64,000 nucleotides of DNA, taken from Sphingomonas hankookensis. GTDB taxonomy: Bacteria > Pseudomonadota > Alphaproteobacteria > Sphingomonadales > Sphingomonadaceae. A program made the translations under genes and the position numbers. The DNA lies in assembly GCF_028551275.1 (NCBI RefSeq), contig NZ_CP117025.1:62001-126000 (forward strand), written 5' to 3'. The notes under the pieces were generated by a model. It was not told the DNA's origin and searched no databases. It saw nothing but the letters and a program-made list of their open reading frames with translations. Shown piece after piece: positions 25,930 to 35,179 of the stretch. How positions within the stretch are numbered: position 1 is the first letter of the stretch; the number at the start of each line of letters is the position of its first letter.

Positions 25930-26769
25930 GTGCAAATTATCCGTCGACTGGAGTCGCTTCGCGAAGCGCTTGGCTCGTTTGCCGAGGCTGGCGAGGCCGT
26001 GGCACTGGTGCCGACCATGGGCGCGCTCCATGCCGGCCACATGGCGCTGGTCGATGCCGCCCGCCGCCTCGCCCCGCGCGTGGTCGTCTCGATCTTCGTG
26101 AACCCGAAACAGTTCGGCCCGAACGAAGACCTTGCCCGCTATCCCCGGCGCGAGGCGACCGATGCGCAGATGCTGTCCGACGCCGGCGTCGACATCCTGT
26201 GGGCACCCGAGGTCGAGGAAATGTACCCGTCGGGCTTCGCGACGAACGTCAGCGTGGCGGGCGTCAGCGAGGTGCTGGACGGCGCGCACCGCCCCGGCCA
26301 TTTCGATGGCGTCGCGACCGTGGTCGCCAAACTGTTCGGGCAGGTCCGCCCGGCCGTCGCGCTGTTCGGCGAAAAGGATTTCCAGCAGCTCGCCGTCGTC
26401 CGCCGGATGACCGCCGACCTCGACCTGGGCGTCGAAATCGTCGGCGTACCGACCCAGCGCGAGGATGACGGCCTCGCTCTGTCGTCGCGCAACATCTATC
26501 TCGACGAGGCCGAACGCGCCCGCGCCGTCACCCTGCCGCGCGCGATGGGCGAGGCGAAGCGCGCGATCGAGCGCGGCGACGACGTCGCCACCGCCCTGTC
26601 CGCCGCGATCGCGACGCTCACCCGCGCCGGATTCGAACCCGATTACGTCACCCTGGTCCACGCCGACACGCTGCGCGACCCGGTGCGCGGCAAACCCGCG
26701 CGGTTGCTGGCCGCCGCGCGGCTGGGTTCGACGCGGCTGATCGACAATATCGCGGTGGAGTTCGAATAG
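25930..26769 (+). CDS. panC: Pantothenate synthetase
   Basis: The 279-residue enzyme condenses pantoate and beta-alanine with ATP in CoA synthesis. The signature PTMGALHAGH (about residues 28-37), FVNPKQFGPNED, GEKDFQQL and SSRNIYL are all present. The start is GTG at 25930; no ATG gives a family-like N-terminus. The gene is divergent from mipZ. No panB or panD is adjacent. The stop is followed by a gene-free stretch full of repeats. Confidence 0.96.
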   Translation: MQIIRRLESLREALGSFAEAGEAVALVPTMGALHAGHMALVDAARRLAPRVVVSIFVNPKQFGPNEDLARYPRREATDAQMLSDAGVDILWAPEVEEMYPSGFATNVSVAGVSEVLDGAHRPGHFDGVATVVAKLFGQVRPAVALFGEKDFQQLAVVRRMTADLDLGVEIVGVPTQREDDGLALSSRNIYLDEAERARAVTLPRAMGEAKRAIERGDDVATALSAAIATLTRAGFEPDYVTLVHADTLRDPVRGKPARLLAAARLGSTRLIDNIAVEFE

Positions 26770-26783
26770 GGCACTTCCATCAA

Positions 26784-26813
26784 CGTCACCCCAGCGAAGG
26801 CTGGGGTCTCCCG
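26784..26813. repeat. Single arm of palindromic repeat, family B
   Basis: A CACCCCAGCGAAGGCTGGGG-type arm lies just after the panC stop. A family D element follows at 26849. Confidence 0.6.
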
Positions 26814-26848
26814 GTTGGGAAACGCATCGCTTCGAAAGAGAAAGAATG

Positions 26849-27010
26849 GGTTCACGCGGAGGCGCGGAGGCGCGCAGGGGTTGCGACCTGCGCAACGTCA
26901 CCCGCGACAGCGGCCTCCGTCCACGGTTGCCACGGGAAATGCGGTCTCCCGTTCGCAAAACGATCACCAAGAGCGCAACCCCTCCGCGCCTCCGCGCCTC
27001 CGCGTGAACC
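26849..27010. repeat. MITE-like element, family D, second copy
   Basis: The 37-base ends 26849-26885 and 26974-27010 are inverted copies with one mismatch. Compared with the copy at 24603-24770, the internal sequence is in the opposite orientation. Confidence 0.85.
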
Positions 27011-27195
27011 AACCTTCTTCTTCCTTGGCGTCGCGGCAGACCAGCGACGAAGCGCCTCGAACGCCCATCCGCTTTCCTACAACCCCAAGCCCTGCCACGC
27101 TCCGGCGGTTCTTTGCCATCGTCGAACGACCAGCAACCCCGGCGCGCAACGCCAGCGCCAGCCGTCAACTTTCGCTTCCCCAAGCCCACCCCACA

Positions 27196-27280
27196 CGTCA
27201 CCCCGGGCTTGACCCGGGGTCCCGCTCCTTCTTCTCACGTCGGACAAGAAGCGGGACCCCGGATCAGGTCCGGGGTGACG
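27196..27280. repeat. Palindromic intergenic repeat, family A
   Basis: Complete two-arm copy in the gene-free region between panC and ppc (26770-27402). The rest of this region holds the family B arm, the family D element and the two 20-base motifs; no gene is supported. Confidence 0.8.
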
Positions 27281-27310
27281 AGAAATGCAACGACGCACAA
27301 AAACGCCACT

Positions 27311-27398
27311 AGTGTGAACTTAGTGAACTTTGGCCGCAAAAAGCTCCACACCGGTCATGTAAGCAAACTGCGCGCGAGTGTGAACTTAGTGAACTTTG
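27311..27398. repeat. Two copies of a 20-base motif, family E
   Basis: AGTGTGAACTTAGTGAACTT occurs at 27312-27331 and about 27377-27396, the second just before the ppc stop codon on the minus strand. The unit itself contains GTGAACT twice, nine bases apart. A third copy, inverted, is at 54830-54849. Confidence 0.7.
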
Positions 27399-27402
27399 CC
27401 GC

Positions 27403-30078
27403 TCACCCGCTGTTGCGCAGCGCCGTCGCGATCGCGTTGATCGACAGCAGGATGCCCTCGCCGATCCGCGCATCCGCCTCGCCCGCGCGGTGCCGTTTCA
27501 GCAGCTCGATCTGCAACAGGTTCAGCGGCTCGATATAGGGCGTGCGCAACCGGATCGATGCCTCGAGCGCCGGACTCTTCTCCAGCAGCCGGGTCTGGCG
27601 CGTGACCGACAACAGCCCGTCATGCGTCGCCTGCCAGCCGCCCTGGATCCGGCCGAAGATCGCATCCGACAGCGCCTTGTCCTCGACAAGACCCGCATAG
27701 CGCGCGGCGACGTCCATGTCGGACTTGGCGAGCACCATCTCCATATTGGCCAGCGTCGCGGCGAACAGCGGCCATGCGGTCGCCATCTCGCGCAACAACC
27801 CCTTGTCCTCGAACCCGGTCAGCGCCGCGCCGACCCCGTACCAGCCCGGCAGCATGATCCGCGCCTGTGCCCAGCTGAACACCCACGGGATCGCACGCAG
27901 ATCCTCGATCGCGTCCGACTTCTTCCGGCTCGCCGGGCGCGATCCGATCTTCAGGCCGGCGATCTCGGCGATCGGAGTCGCCTGGCGGAAGAAGGTGGTG
28001 AACCCCTCGGTGCCATAGACGAGGCCGCGATAGGTCTTGAACGCGGTATCCGACAGCGTGTCCATTGCCGCCGCAAAGCGCGCTGCATCTGCGGGCGACA
28101 GCATTTCGGGTTCGAGGCTGGCGAGCAATGTCGCCGAGGTCATCGCCTCCAGATTCGTCACCGCACTGTCGCGCGTGCCGTACTTGGCGGCGATCACCTC
28201 GCCCTGTTCGGTGATGCGGATGCGGCCCTGCACCGTGTCATGCGGCTGCGCCCGGATCGCGGCGAAAGACGACCCGCCGCCGCGCCCCACCGCGCCGCCG
28301 CGCCCGTGGAACAGCTGCATGCCGATGCCCGCCTCCTCGAACACCGGCGCCAGCGCGGTCGACCCCTTCGACAGCTGCCACGTCGAGGTCAGGTAACCGC
28401 CATCCTTGTTCGAATCGGAATAGCCGATCATCACTTCCTGATGACCCCGCTTGCGGGCGATGGCGGCGACCTCGGGCAGCGCCAGCCACTTGGTCATGAT
28501 GTCGGGCGCGGCTTCCAGATCGGCGACCGTCTCGAACAGCGGGATCGCCATGATATGCGCCTGCGGCTCCCCGCCCGGCACGTACAGGCCCGATTCCTTC
28601 AGCAGCAGATGAACCTCCAGCAGGTCCGACACCGACTGCGCCATCGACACGATGTAGTGGCGGATGCACTCGCGGCCGTAGCGGGCATGCGCCGCCGCCG
28701 CCTCGCGCAGGATCGCCAGTTCGGAGGCGGTCTGCTCCGAATAGTCGGCATAGGGGCTGACGAGCGGGCGCGGGCTTTCCAGCTCGCGCCGCAGCAGCGC
28801 CACCCGCGCCTCCTCGTCCAGCGCGACATAATCGTCCTCGACGCCCGCGACCTTCAGCAGTTCGGCGACGACGCTCTCATGGATCACGCTGTTCTGGCGC
28901 ATGTCGAGCGTGGCGAGGTGGAAGCCGAACGTCTCGACTGCACGGATCAGCCGGCCGAGCGCCCCGCCGGTCGACAACGGCCCATTGCCCTGCTGCACCA
29001 GCCCGCGCGCCAGCGTGGCGAGGTCGGCGCGGAACGCCGCCGGATCGGCATAGGGCTCGCCGGTCAGGTTGCCCGGACGCGGCGCCGCCTTGCCGGTCAG
29101 CTTCTGGTGCGTGGCCGCCAGCCGGGCATAGATACCGCTGATCGCCCGACGGAACGGCTCGTCGGCACGGGATGCGGCATTGTCGCCGCTCTTGTCGGCC
29201 AGCGCCGCGATCGCCTCGTCCACGGCGACATGTTCGGTCGAGATCGACAGCTCGGCGCCCAGGCTGTGGAGCTGGTCCAGATAATAGCCGAGCACCGCCT
29301 CCGCCGCCTTGGCCAGCGCCAGGCGCATCGCCGCGGCATCGACGAACGGGTTGCCGTCGCGATCGCCGCCGATCCAGCTGCCGGGCTTCAGGAACGATGG
29401 CGGCCGCTCGCCCAGCACCCGCTCCCACCGGGCATAGAGCGCCGGGAGCGTCGGCAGGAAGATGTCGCGCAGATAGCTGAGCGCCGTCTCCACCTCGTCG
29501 GCGACGTACAGCCGCTCACGCCGCAGCACGCGGGTCTGCCACAGCAGCGCGATCTGGCGCAGGATCGCCTCGTCCACCCGGTCGCCTTCCGGCGTCTCGT
29601 CGCGACCCTGGTCCTTCAGTTCCATCAGGTCGGCGATGCGGTTCTTGTGGTCGATCATCGACTTGCGCCGCACCTCGGTCGGGTGCGCGGTCAGCACCGG
29701 CGCAATCAGGGCGTGGTCGAGCAAGGCCCGCACCGCATCCGCGCCGATCCCCTCGGCCTTCAGTTTCTCGATGGCGGTGGCGACATCCGCCCCCGGCTCG
29801 GCGGCGATGCCCTGCCGGTCCTCGGCCAGATTGGCGAGCATCGAGAACATCATGAACCCGCGCACGAACGCGATGGTGTCGTCGAGGCTGAGGCTGTCCA
29901 GCCCCAGGTCGATCGTATCCGCCCCGGCCACGCCGCGATGCCGGTCGACGGAGGTGGAGCGGATATGCTCGATCCGCTTGAACAGCGCCTCCCCGCCATA
30001 GGTACGGATGACATCGCCCAGCAGCCGGCCGAGGAAGCGGATGTCGGGATTGTTCGTGATGGGGGGCAGAGTCGTCAT
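27403..30078 (-). CDS. ppc: Phosphoenolpyruvate carboxylase
   Basis: The 891-residue enzyme carboxylates phosphoenolpyruvate to oxaloacetate, refilling the citric acid cycle. Catalytic segments are intact: VLTAHPTEVRRK with the essential His, GYSDSNKDGGYLTS, FHGRGGAVGRGGG and IPWVFSWAQARIMLPGWYG; the C-terminus ends ALRNSG in place of the usual RNTG. Length is that of the bacterial enzyme. It stands alone, and two family E motifs lie directly after its stop. Confidence 0.97.
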   Translation of the reverse strand: MTTLPPITNNPDIRFLGRLLGDVIRTYGGEALFKRIEHIRSTSVDRHRGVAGADTIDLGLDSLSLDDTIAFVRGFMMFSMLANLAEDRQGIAAEPGADVATAIEKLKAEGIGADAVRALLDHALIAPVLTAHPTEVRRKSMIDHKNRIADLMELKDQGRDETPEGDRVDEAILRQIALLWQTRVLRRERLYVADEVETALSYLRDIFLPTLPALYARWERVLGERPPSFLKPGSWIGGDRDGNPFVDAAAMRLALAKAAEAVLGYYLDQLHSLGAELSISTEHVAVDEAIAALADKSGDNAASRADEPFRRAISGIYARLAATHQKLTGKAAPRPGNLTGEPYADPAAFRADLATLARGLVQQGNGPLSTGGALGRLIRAVETFGFHLATLDMRQNSVIHESVVAELLKVAGVEDDYVALDEEARVALLRRELESPRPLVSPYADYSEQTASELAILREAAAAHARYGRECIRHYIVSMAQSVSDLLEVHLLLKESGLYVPGGEPQAHIMAIPLFETVADLEAAPDIMTKWLALPEVAAIARKRGHQEVMIGYSDSNKDGGYLTSTWQLSKGSTALAPVFEEAGIGMQLFHGRGGAVGRGGGSSFAAIRAQPHDTVQGRIRITEQGEVIAAKYGTRDSAVTNLEAMTSATLLASLEPEMLSPADAARFAAAMDTLSDTAFKTYRGLVYGTEGFTTFFRQATPIAEIAGLKIGSRPASRKKSDAIEDLRAIPWVFSWAQARIMLPGWYGVGAALTGFEDKGLLREMATAWPLFAATLANMEMVLAKSDMDVAARYAGLVEDKALSDAIFGRIQGGWQATHDGLLSVTRQTRLLEKSPALEASIRLRTPYIEPLNLLQIELLKRHRAGEADARIGEGILLSINAIATALRNSG

Positions 30079-30207
30079 GGGGACACTTGCTGCAATGCGG
30101 CAGGATGCGGGTCAAGGCACGATGTCGCGGGTGGCCTAAAGCCTTGCCATCGCGTACATCGCTCACGCTGCACATGCTCGCGGCGGACCGTTCGAGGGAA
30201 TTGACCG

Positions 30208-30648
30208 ATGCCGACGCCGATGACTGCCTGGTGGCAGATCTGGACCGATGCCGCGCGCACCGGGCTGCAATTCTGGGAAACGCTTGCCGCCTCCGCCGTG
30301 GTCATCGATCGGCGGATGCCGATGATCGACGCCGGGATGCGCAATCCGTGGACCGCCGATCATGTCGAACTGACCGGCATGGTCACCGAAAAGGCGACCG
30401 CCTTCGCCAAGGCCGGTGACTCGCTGGCGGCCGACATGTCGGCGATGCAGGGCCTGTGGTTTCAGGCGATGCAGGACGCGTGGTTGCTCGGCACCGCCGG
30501 CCGCATGCCCTCGGCCAAGCGCGTGGCGGCAAGCAACGACCGCGCGATGCGGCTGGCGGCCGGGATGATCGGCGCGGGCGGCCGCGCGCTGACCCCGATC
30601 CATGCCAAGGCGACGGCGAACGCCAAGCGGCTGGGCGCGAAGCGGTAA
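30208..30648 (+). CDS. Phasin-like hypothetical protein
   Basis: The 146-residue protein is Ala/Met/Trp-rich and largely helical, beginning MPTPMTAWWQIWTD, without signal peptide. The middle, VTEKATAFAKAGDSLAADM, looks like an amphipathic helix of the kind seen in phasins, which coat polyhydroxyalkanoate granules. The similarity is of composition only. It is divergent from ppc, with 129 bases between starts, and stands alone. A family B repeat follows its stop. Confidence 0.7.
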   Translation: MPTPMTAWWQIWTDAARTGLQFWETLAASAVVIDRRMPMIDAGMRNPWTADHVELTGMVTEKATAFAKAGDSLAADMSAMQGLWFQAMQDAWLLGTAGRMPSAKRVAASNDRAMRLAAGMIGAGGRALTPIHAKATANAKRLGAKR

Positions 30649-30668
30649 GCCATTGCCATAGATCTTTT

Positions 30669-30767
30669 CGTCATTCCCGCGCAGGCGGGAATCCATATGC
30701 GCCGACGGTTCGTCTACATCGGGACGTCAGCGTCTATGGACTCCCGCCTTCGCGGGAGTGACGAATA
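30669..30767. repeat. Palindromic intergenic repeat, family B
   Basis: Inverted arms around TCCCGCGCAGGCGGGA and TCCCGCCTTCGCGGGA with spacer. The spacer phrase GTCAGCGTCTATGGA is shared with the copy at 58321-58420, so these two are closely related. Confidence 0.8.
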
Positions 30768-30907
30768 TGGGTGACATAGAGCGACTGGGACCGGTCCCCC
30801 AAAAGAGTCCGCAACCGCACATTGAACCGTTCGCCGCGCGTAACGTTTAAGCGGTCAGACCTTCGTTCAGGACGACCCGCGCCATTCCTCCGCCCCGCCC
30901 CGCCGCA

Positions 30908-31588
30908 TCACTTGCGCCAGTCGAGCACGGGCCAGCCGCGCCTGCGTGCCAGTGCTTTCAGCGGCGCATGGGCGTTGACCGGGAACGGCTCGTCCGCCCA
31001 TTCGAACACCGGCGCGTCGGACACATGGTCGCTGTAGAAGCGTACCGCGACATCGCCGCGCGCGATGCCCTGCCCTTGCGCCCACGCCTCGATCGCGCGC
31101 AGCTTGGCCGCGCCATAGCAATTCTCGCCGTCGATCCGCGCCAGCACGTCGCCGGTATCGCCCCGCGCGCAATCGGTGGCGATCACCGCGTCGAACCCCA
31201 GCAGCTGTGCGATCTCCTGCGCGTAGAAGCGGTAGGATGCGGTGGCGAGCACCAGCATCCGCCCCTCCGCCCGGTCCGCCTCGATCCGTGCCTTCGCCCC
31301 GTTGAGCAGACCGGTGGCGACCGTCGCTCGCGCAAAGGCGCGCGCCGTTTCGATCAGCCGGGCATCGGGCACCGCCCGGCCGAGCACGAGGCGGTGGGTC
31401 ATCTCCTTCAACCGGTCGCGACCGTAGAATTTCAGCGCATAGCCCGCGACCGCGATGCCCGCGATGGGCAGCAGCCACAGCGCGCCGCGCCCCCGTTCCT
31501 TGAGCGCGTGGCGCAGGAACGGCGTCCATGTCGCGACGCGGGTGATGGTCTTGTCCATGTCATAGATGGCGAGGTCGCGGTGGCCCAT
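30908..31588 (-). CDS. HAD-superfamily phosphatase (subfamily IB)
   Basis: The 226-residue protein has HAD motif I AIYDMDKTITR near the N-terminus, with nucleophile Asp and acid Asp, motif II VLATAS and the motif IV acidic region FYSDHVSDAPV. The layout matches the SerB-like IB group that includes phosphoserine phosphatase and lipid phosphatases. A hydrophobic stretch at about residues 42-60 could contact the membrane. ATG 31588 starts 56 bases from the divergent mlaE-like gene, so their promoters overlap. A lipid-phosphate substrate would fit this neighbour but is not shown. Confidence 0.88.
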   Translation of the reverse strand: MGHRDLAIYDMDKTITRVATWTPFLRHALKERGRGALWLLPIAGIAVAGYALKFYGRDRLKEMTHRLVLGRAVPDARLIETARAFARATVATGLLNGAKARIEADRAEGRMLVLATASYRFYAQEIAQLLGFDAVIATDCARGDTGDVLARIDGENCYGAAKLRAIEAWAQGQGIARGDVAVRFYSDHVSDAPVFEWADEPFPVNAHAPLKALARRRGWPVLDWRK

Positions 31589-31644
31589 GGCGCTTGCGCG
31601 TACCACCTTGCCGCGACGTCGCAAATCGCCGATGGATGCCATTG

Positions 31645-32754
31645 ATGAGCGCTTCCGCCGATTTTTCGCACGACCGGACCGATGGCGGTGACGTGCTGCG
31701 GTTCACCGGCAACCTGTCGCTCAGCACGGTCGGCGACCTGCCCGACCGGCTGAGCGGCTATGACGGCAAGGTCGACCGCATCGACCTGTCGGGGGTCGAC
31801 CGCATCGATACGGTCGGCGCATGGGTCATCCACCGCTTCGCCCGCGACCGCAACGTCACGATCGACGGGCTGAACGCCGACAGCCAGCATCTCTTCGACC
31901 AGGTGGCCGCCGCCGACGATCCCGTCGTGCGCAAGGACAAGGCGCTCAGCCCGCCCCTGCGCGCGCTGGAGGAGATCGGCGATGCGGTCACAGGCAGCGC
32001 CCGCCAGCTGCTCGGCCTGCTCGGCTTCATGGGTGCGACCGTCCTCGCCTTCCTGAACGTGCTGCGCCATCCGCGCCGCTTCCGCTTCAACGCGACGGTG
32101 CAGCGCTTCGAGGTCGTCGGCGTCTCGGCGCTGGGCATCATCGGACTGATGAGCTTCCTGATCGGCATGGTCATCGCGCAGCAGGGCGCGGTACAGCTGC
32201 GCCAGTTCGGCGCTGAGGTGTTCACGATCAACCTGATCGGGCGCCTGACCTTCCGCGAACTGGGCGTGCTGATGACCGCGATCATGGTCGCCGGGCGCTC
32301 CGGATCGGCCTTCGCTGCGCAGCTCGGCACGATGAAGCTGACCGAGGAAATCGACGCGATGCGTACCATCGGCGTGTCGCCGATGGAGGCGCTGGTCCTG
32401 CCGCGCGTCATCGCCGCGATCGTGATGATGCTGCTCTTGGGCTTCTACGCATCGATCATCGCGATCATCGGCGGCGGGCTGCTCAGCTGGGCGCAGCTTG
32501 GCATCCCGCCGATCACCTTCGTCACCCGCATTCGCGAAGTGGTGCCCATCACCGACCTCTATATCGGCCTGATCAAGGCACCGGTATTCGGCGCGATCAT
32601 CGGCATTTCGGGCTGTTTCCACGGGATGCAGGTCGAAAGCGACGCCGAACAGGTCGGCAACCGCACGACCGCGGCGGTGGTGCAGGCGATTTTCCTCGTG
32701 ATCGTGCTCGACGCCTTCTTCGCCATCTTCTTCGCATGGATCGGCTGGATATGA
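31645..32754 (+). CDS. mlaE: MlaE-type ABC transporter permease with STAS domain
   Basis: The 369-residue inner-membrane permease is part of a lipid transport system that keeps outer-membrane asymmetry. An N-terminal STAS-like domain (about 1-110, including RIDLSGVDRIDTVGAW), which in E. coli is the separate MlaB protein, is fused to the MlaE permease with about five membrane segments and the conserved ELGVLMTAIMVAGRSGSAF. The stop overlaps the mlaF start (ATGA). No mlaC gene follows. Confidence 0.92.
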   Translation: MSASADFSHDRTDGGDVLRFTGNLSLSTVGDLPDRLSGYDGKVDRIDLSGVDRIDTVGAWVIHRFARDRNVTIDGLNADSQHLFDQVAAADDPVVRKDKALSPPLRALEEIGDAVTGSARQLLGLLGFMGATVLAFLNVLRHPRRFRFNATVQRFEVVGVSALGIIGLMSFLIGMVIAQQGAVQLRQFGAEVFTINLIGRLTFRELGVLMTAIMVAGRSGSAFAAQLGTMKLTEEIDAMRTIGVSPMEALVLPRVIAAIVMMLLLGFYASIIAIIGGGLLSWAQLGIPPITFVTRIREVVPITDLYIGLIKAPVFGAIIGISGCFHGMQVESDAEQVGNRTTAAVVQAIFLVIVLDAFFAIFFAWIGWI

Positions 32755-33602
32755 GCGACGACACCGACGCCATCATCCGCGTGCGCGGCCTCAAGAACCA
32801 GTTCGGCGAACAGGTCATTCACGAAAATCTCGACCTCGACGTGCGGCGGGGCGAAATCCTGGGCGTCGTCGGCGGGTCGGGCACCGGCAAGTCGGTGCTG
32901 ATGCGCTCGATCATCGGGCTGCAAACGCCTGCCGCCGGCACGATCGAGGTGTTCGGCGAAAACACTATCGGCCGCGAAGAGACCGAAGCGACCGAGATCC
33001 GCAAGAAATGGGGCGTGCTGTTCCAGGGCGGTGCGCTGTTCTCCACGCTGACCGTCGCGGAAAACGTGCAGGTCCCGCTCAAGGAATTCTACCCGAAGCT
33101 CAAGCCTGCGCTGCTGGAGGAGATCGCCGGGTACAAGGTCGTCATGACCGGCCTGCCCGCCAATGCCGGCCCGAAATATCCGTCCGAACTGTCGGGCGGG
33201 ATGAAGAAGCGCGCCGGCCTCGCCCGTGCGCTGGCGCTCGATCCGCAGCTGCTGTTCCTCGACGAACCGACCGCGGGATTGGACCCGATCGGCGCGGCGG
33301 CGTTCGACGAACTGACCGCCTCGCTGCAGAAGACGTTGGGGCTTACCGTCTTCCTCATCACCCACGACCTCGACACGCTGCACGCCATCTGCGACCGGGT
33401 GGCGGTGCTGGCGGACAGAAAGGTCATCGCCGTCGGCACGATCGACGAATTGCTCGCGCTGGATCACCCGTGGATTCAGGAATATTTCAATGGACCCCGT
33501 GGCCGTGCCGCCACCGATGCACAGGATCGCATTGCAAAGGCGCATGACCACAATCGCGATGCCGGAACCGAACCGGCCTCGCCGCAAGCCCAGAGGCGCT
33601 GA
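32751..33602 (+). CDS. mlaF: MlaF-type ABC transporter ATPase
   Basis: The 283-residue ATPase has Walker A GGSGTGKSVL, the Q-loop LFQGGALFSTLTV typical of the Mla/Mkl group, the ABC signature LSGGMKKR, Walker B LLFLDEPTAGLDP and the switch His in LITHDL. It energises the permease encoded just upstream (4-base overlap). The 30-residue tail is Ala/Asp/Arg-rich and not conserved. The stop overlaps the mlaD start (TGATG). Confidence 0.95.
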   Translation: MSDDTDAIIRVRGLKNQFGEQVIHENLDLDVRRGEILGVVGGSGTGKSVLMRSIIGLQTPAAGTIEVFGENTIGREETEATEIRKKWGVLFQGGALFSTLTVAENVQVPLKEFYPKLKPALLEEIAGYKVVMTGLPANAGPKYPSELSGGMKKRAGLARALALDPQLLFLDEPTAGLDPIGAAAFDELTASLQKTLGLTVFLITHDLDTLHAICDRVAVLADRKVIAVGTIDELLALDHPWIQEYFNGPRGRAATDAQDRIAKAHDHNRDAGTEPASPQAQRR

Positions 33603-34570
33603 TGGAAACCCGGTCGAACCATGTCCTTGTCGGCGCGGTGGTGCTGATCCTGCTGGTCATGCTGGCGCTGTTCACCGTGTGGCTCGCCCGCATCGGCGGC
33701 GGCCGTGAAAAGGAATATGACGTCTTCTTCAAACAGGCCGTCGACGGCCTCGCGAAGGGCTCGCCGGTCTCCTTCTCGGGCGTGCCGGTCGGTCAGGTCG
33801 AAGATATCGCGCTGTGGCCGAAGGATCCGCAATTCGTGCGCGTCCGGCTGAAGGTCAAGGACGAAACCCCAGTCCTGCTCGGCACGACCGCGACCATCGT
33901 CGGCAGCTTCACCGGCGTGTCGACCATTACGCTCGACGGCGCGGTCCGGGGCGCCCCGCCGATCGCCTGCCCCGAAACCAATCCCGAACAGCAATGCCCG
34001 ATGGGCGTGCCGGTCATTCCGCCCAAGGCCGGCGGCGTCGCTGCGCTGCTCAGCTCCGCGCCGCAGCTGCTCGAACGCGTCACGACGCTGACCGAACGGC
34101 TGGCCGACGTGCTGTCGGACCGCAACCAGAACTCGATCGCCGCGATCCTCGACAGCACCAACCGGCTGACCGATGCGCTCGCCGATCGCGGTCCCGAAAT
34201 CGCCGCGACGCTGGCCGAAACCCGCATCGCCATCCAGCGTGCCGGGGTCGCCTCGCAACAGATCGGCGAACTGGCCGCGACCACCAACGGCGTGCTGGCC
34301 AACGACATCCAGCCCACGATCCAGCAGCTTAATCGCACCATCGCCAGCGCACAGAAGAGCGCCGATACGCTCAACGAAGCGATCGGCGATGCGAAGCCGG
34401 GGCTGCAGGCGTTCAGCAAGCAGACGATCCCGCAGGTGAACCAGCTGGTCGGCGACCTGCGCGCGATGACCGGTGCGCTCGCCTCGGTCGCGGAAAAGGT
34501 CGATCAGGGCGGCGCCACGGCGCTGGTCGGTCGCTCGAAGCTGCCCGACTACGACCCGAAAAAGAAGTGA
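33602..34570 (+). CDS. mlaD: MlaD-type MCE-domain substrate-binding protein
   Basis: The 322-residue protein has one N-terminal membrane anchor (VLVGAVVLILLVMLALFTVW) and a periplasmic MCE domain (about 40-115; SPVSFSGVPVGQVEDI), which in E. coli forms a hexameric lipid channel. A long helical C-terminal region (about 150-300) is longer than in E. coli MlaD. Position between mlaF and the lipoprotein gene fits a complete Mla operon minus mlaC. Its spacing suggests one transcript with all four genes. Confidence 0.93.
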   Translation: METRSNHVLVGAVVLILLVMLALFTVWLARIGGGREKEYDVFFKQAVDGLAKGSPVSFSGVPVGQVEDIALWPKDPQFVRVRLKVKDETPVLLGTTATIVGSFTGVSTITLDGAVRGAPPIACPETNPEQQCPMGVPVIPPKAGGVAALLSSAPQLLERVTTLTERLADVLSDRNQNSIAAILDSTNRLTDALADRGPEIAATLAETRIAIQRAGVASQQIGELAATTNGVLANDIQPTIQQLNRTIASAQKSADTLNEAIGDAKPGLQAFSKQTIPQVNQLVGDLRAMTGALASVAEKVDQGGATALVGRSKLPDYDPKKK

Positions 34571-34596
34571 CGCGGAAGACGAGGATGAGGCCCGCC

Positions 34597-35175
34597 ATGA
34601 AGAAGCTCTCGGTTCTGCTGCTCCTGCCGCTCGCGGCGTGCATCCGCTTCGGGGCGGAACCGCCGCCCGCACTGCTGACGCTGACCCCGGCCGCGCCGGT
34701 CGCCGCCGGGCAGACGCAGAACTCGGCCGCTGCGCGCTCGATCACCGTGCAGGTGCCGGTCGTCCCGCAGGAATTGGCGGTGACCCGCGTGCCGGTCCAG
34801 TCCAGCCCGACGACCATCGCCTATGTGAAGGAAGCGCAATGGGTCGAACCGCCCGCGCGCCTGTTCGCGCGGCTGCTGTCGGACACGCTGACCTCGCGCG
34901 CGAACATGGTCGTGCTCAGCCCGCGGCAGGGCTTCACCGATCCCGGCGCGCAGCTGTCGGGCGAACTGCGACAATTCGGCATCGACGCAACCCGCAACGA
35001 AGCGGTCGTCGTCTATGACGCGACGCTCCAGCGCGTGAACGCGACGACCTTCGAAAAGCGCCGCTTCGAAGCGCGCGTGCCGGTAACCGTGATCGACGCG
35101 AACAACGCCGGCCCTGCGATCAATCAGGCCGCGAACACCGTCGCCACCGCCGTCGCCGACTGGGTTCGTCGCTGA
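34597..35175 (+). CDS. ABC-type transport auxiliary lipoprotein
   Basis: The 192-residue lipoprotein carries a lipobox LPLAAC right after the signal segment (MKKLSVLLLLPLAAC), so it is anchored at the outer or inner membrane. The mature part, including VTRVPVQSSPTTIAYV and WVEPPARLFARLL, matches the auxiliary lipoproteins (PqiC/DUF330 group) that accompany MCE transporters. The ATG at 34597 is preceded by GAGG; ATG 34585 is an alternative. It closes the Mla operon. Confidence 0.88.
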   Translation: MKKLSVLLLLPLAACIRFGAEPPPALLTLTPAAPVAAGQTQNSAAARSITVQVPVVPQELAVTRVPVQSSPTTIAYVKEAQWVEPPARLFARLLSDTLTSRANMVVLSPRQGFTDPGAQLSGELRQFGIDATRNEAVVVYDATLQRVNATTFEKRRFEARVPVTVIDANNAGPAINQAANTVATAVADWVRR

Positions 35176-35179
35176 TCTG

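Noticed and set aside
27490..30204. 904-residue plus-strand frame opposite ppc
   Set aside because: Antisense shadow; ppc is unmistakable on the minus strand.
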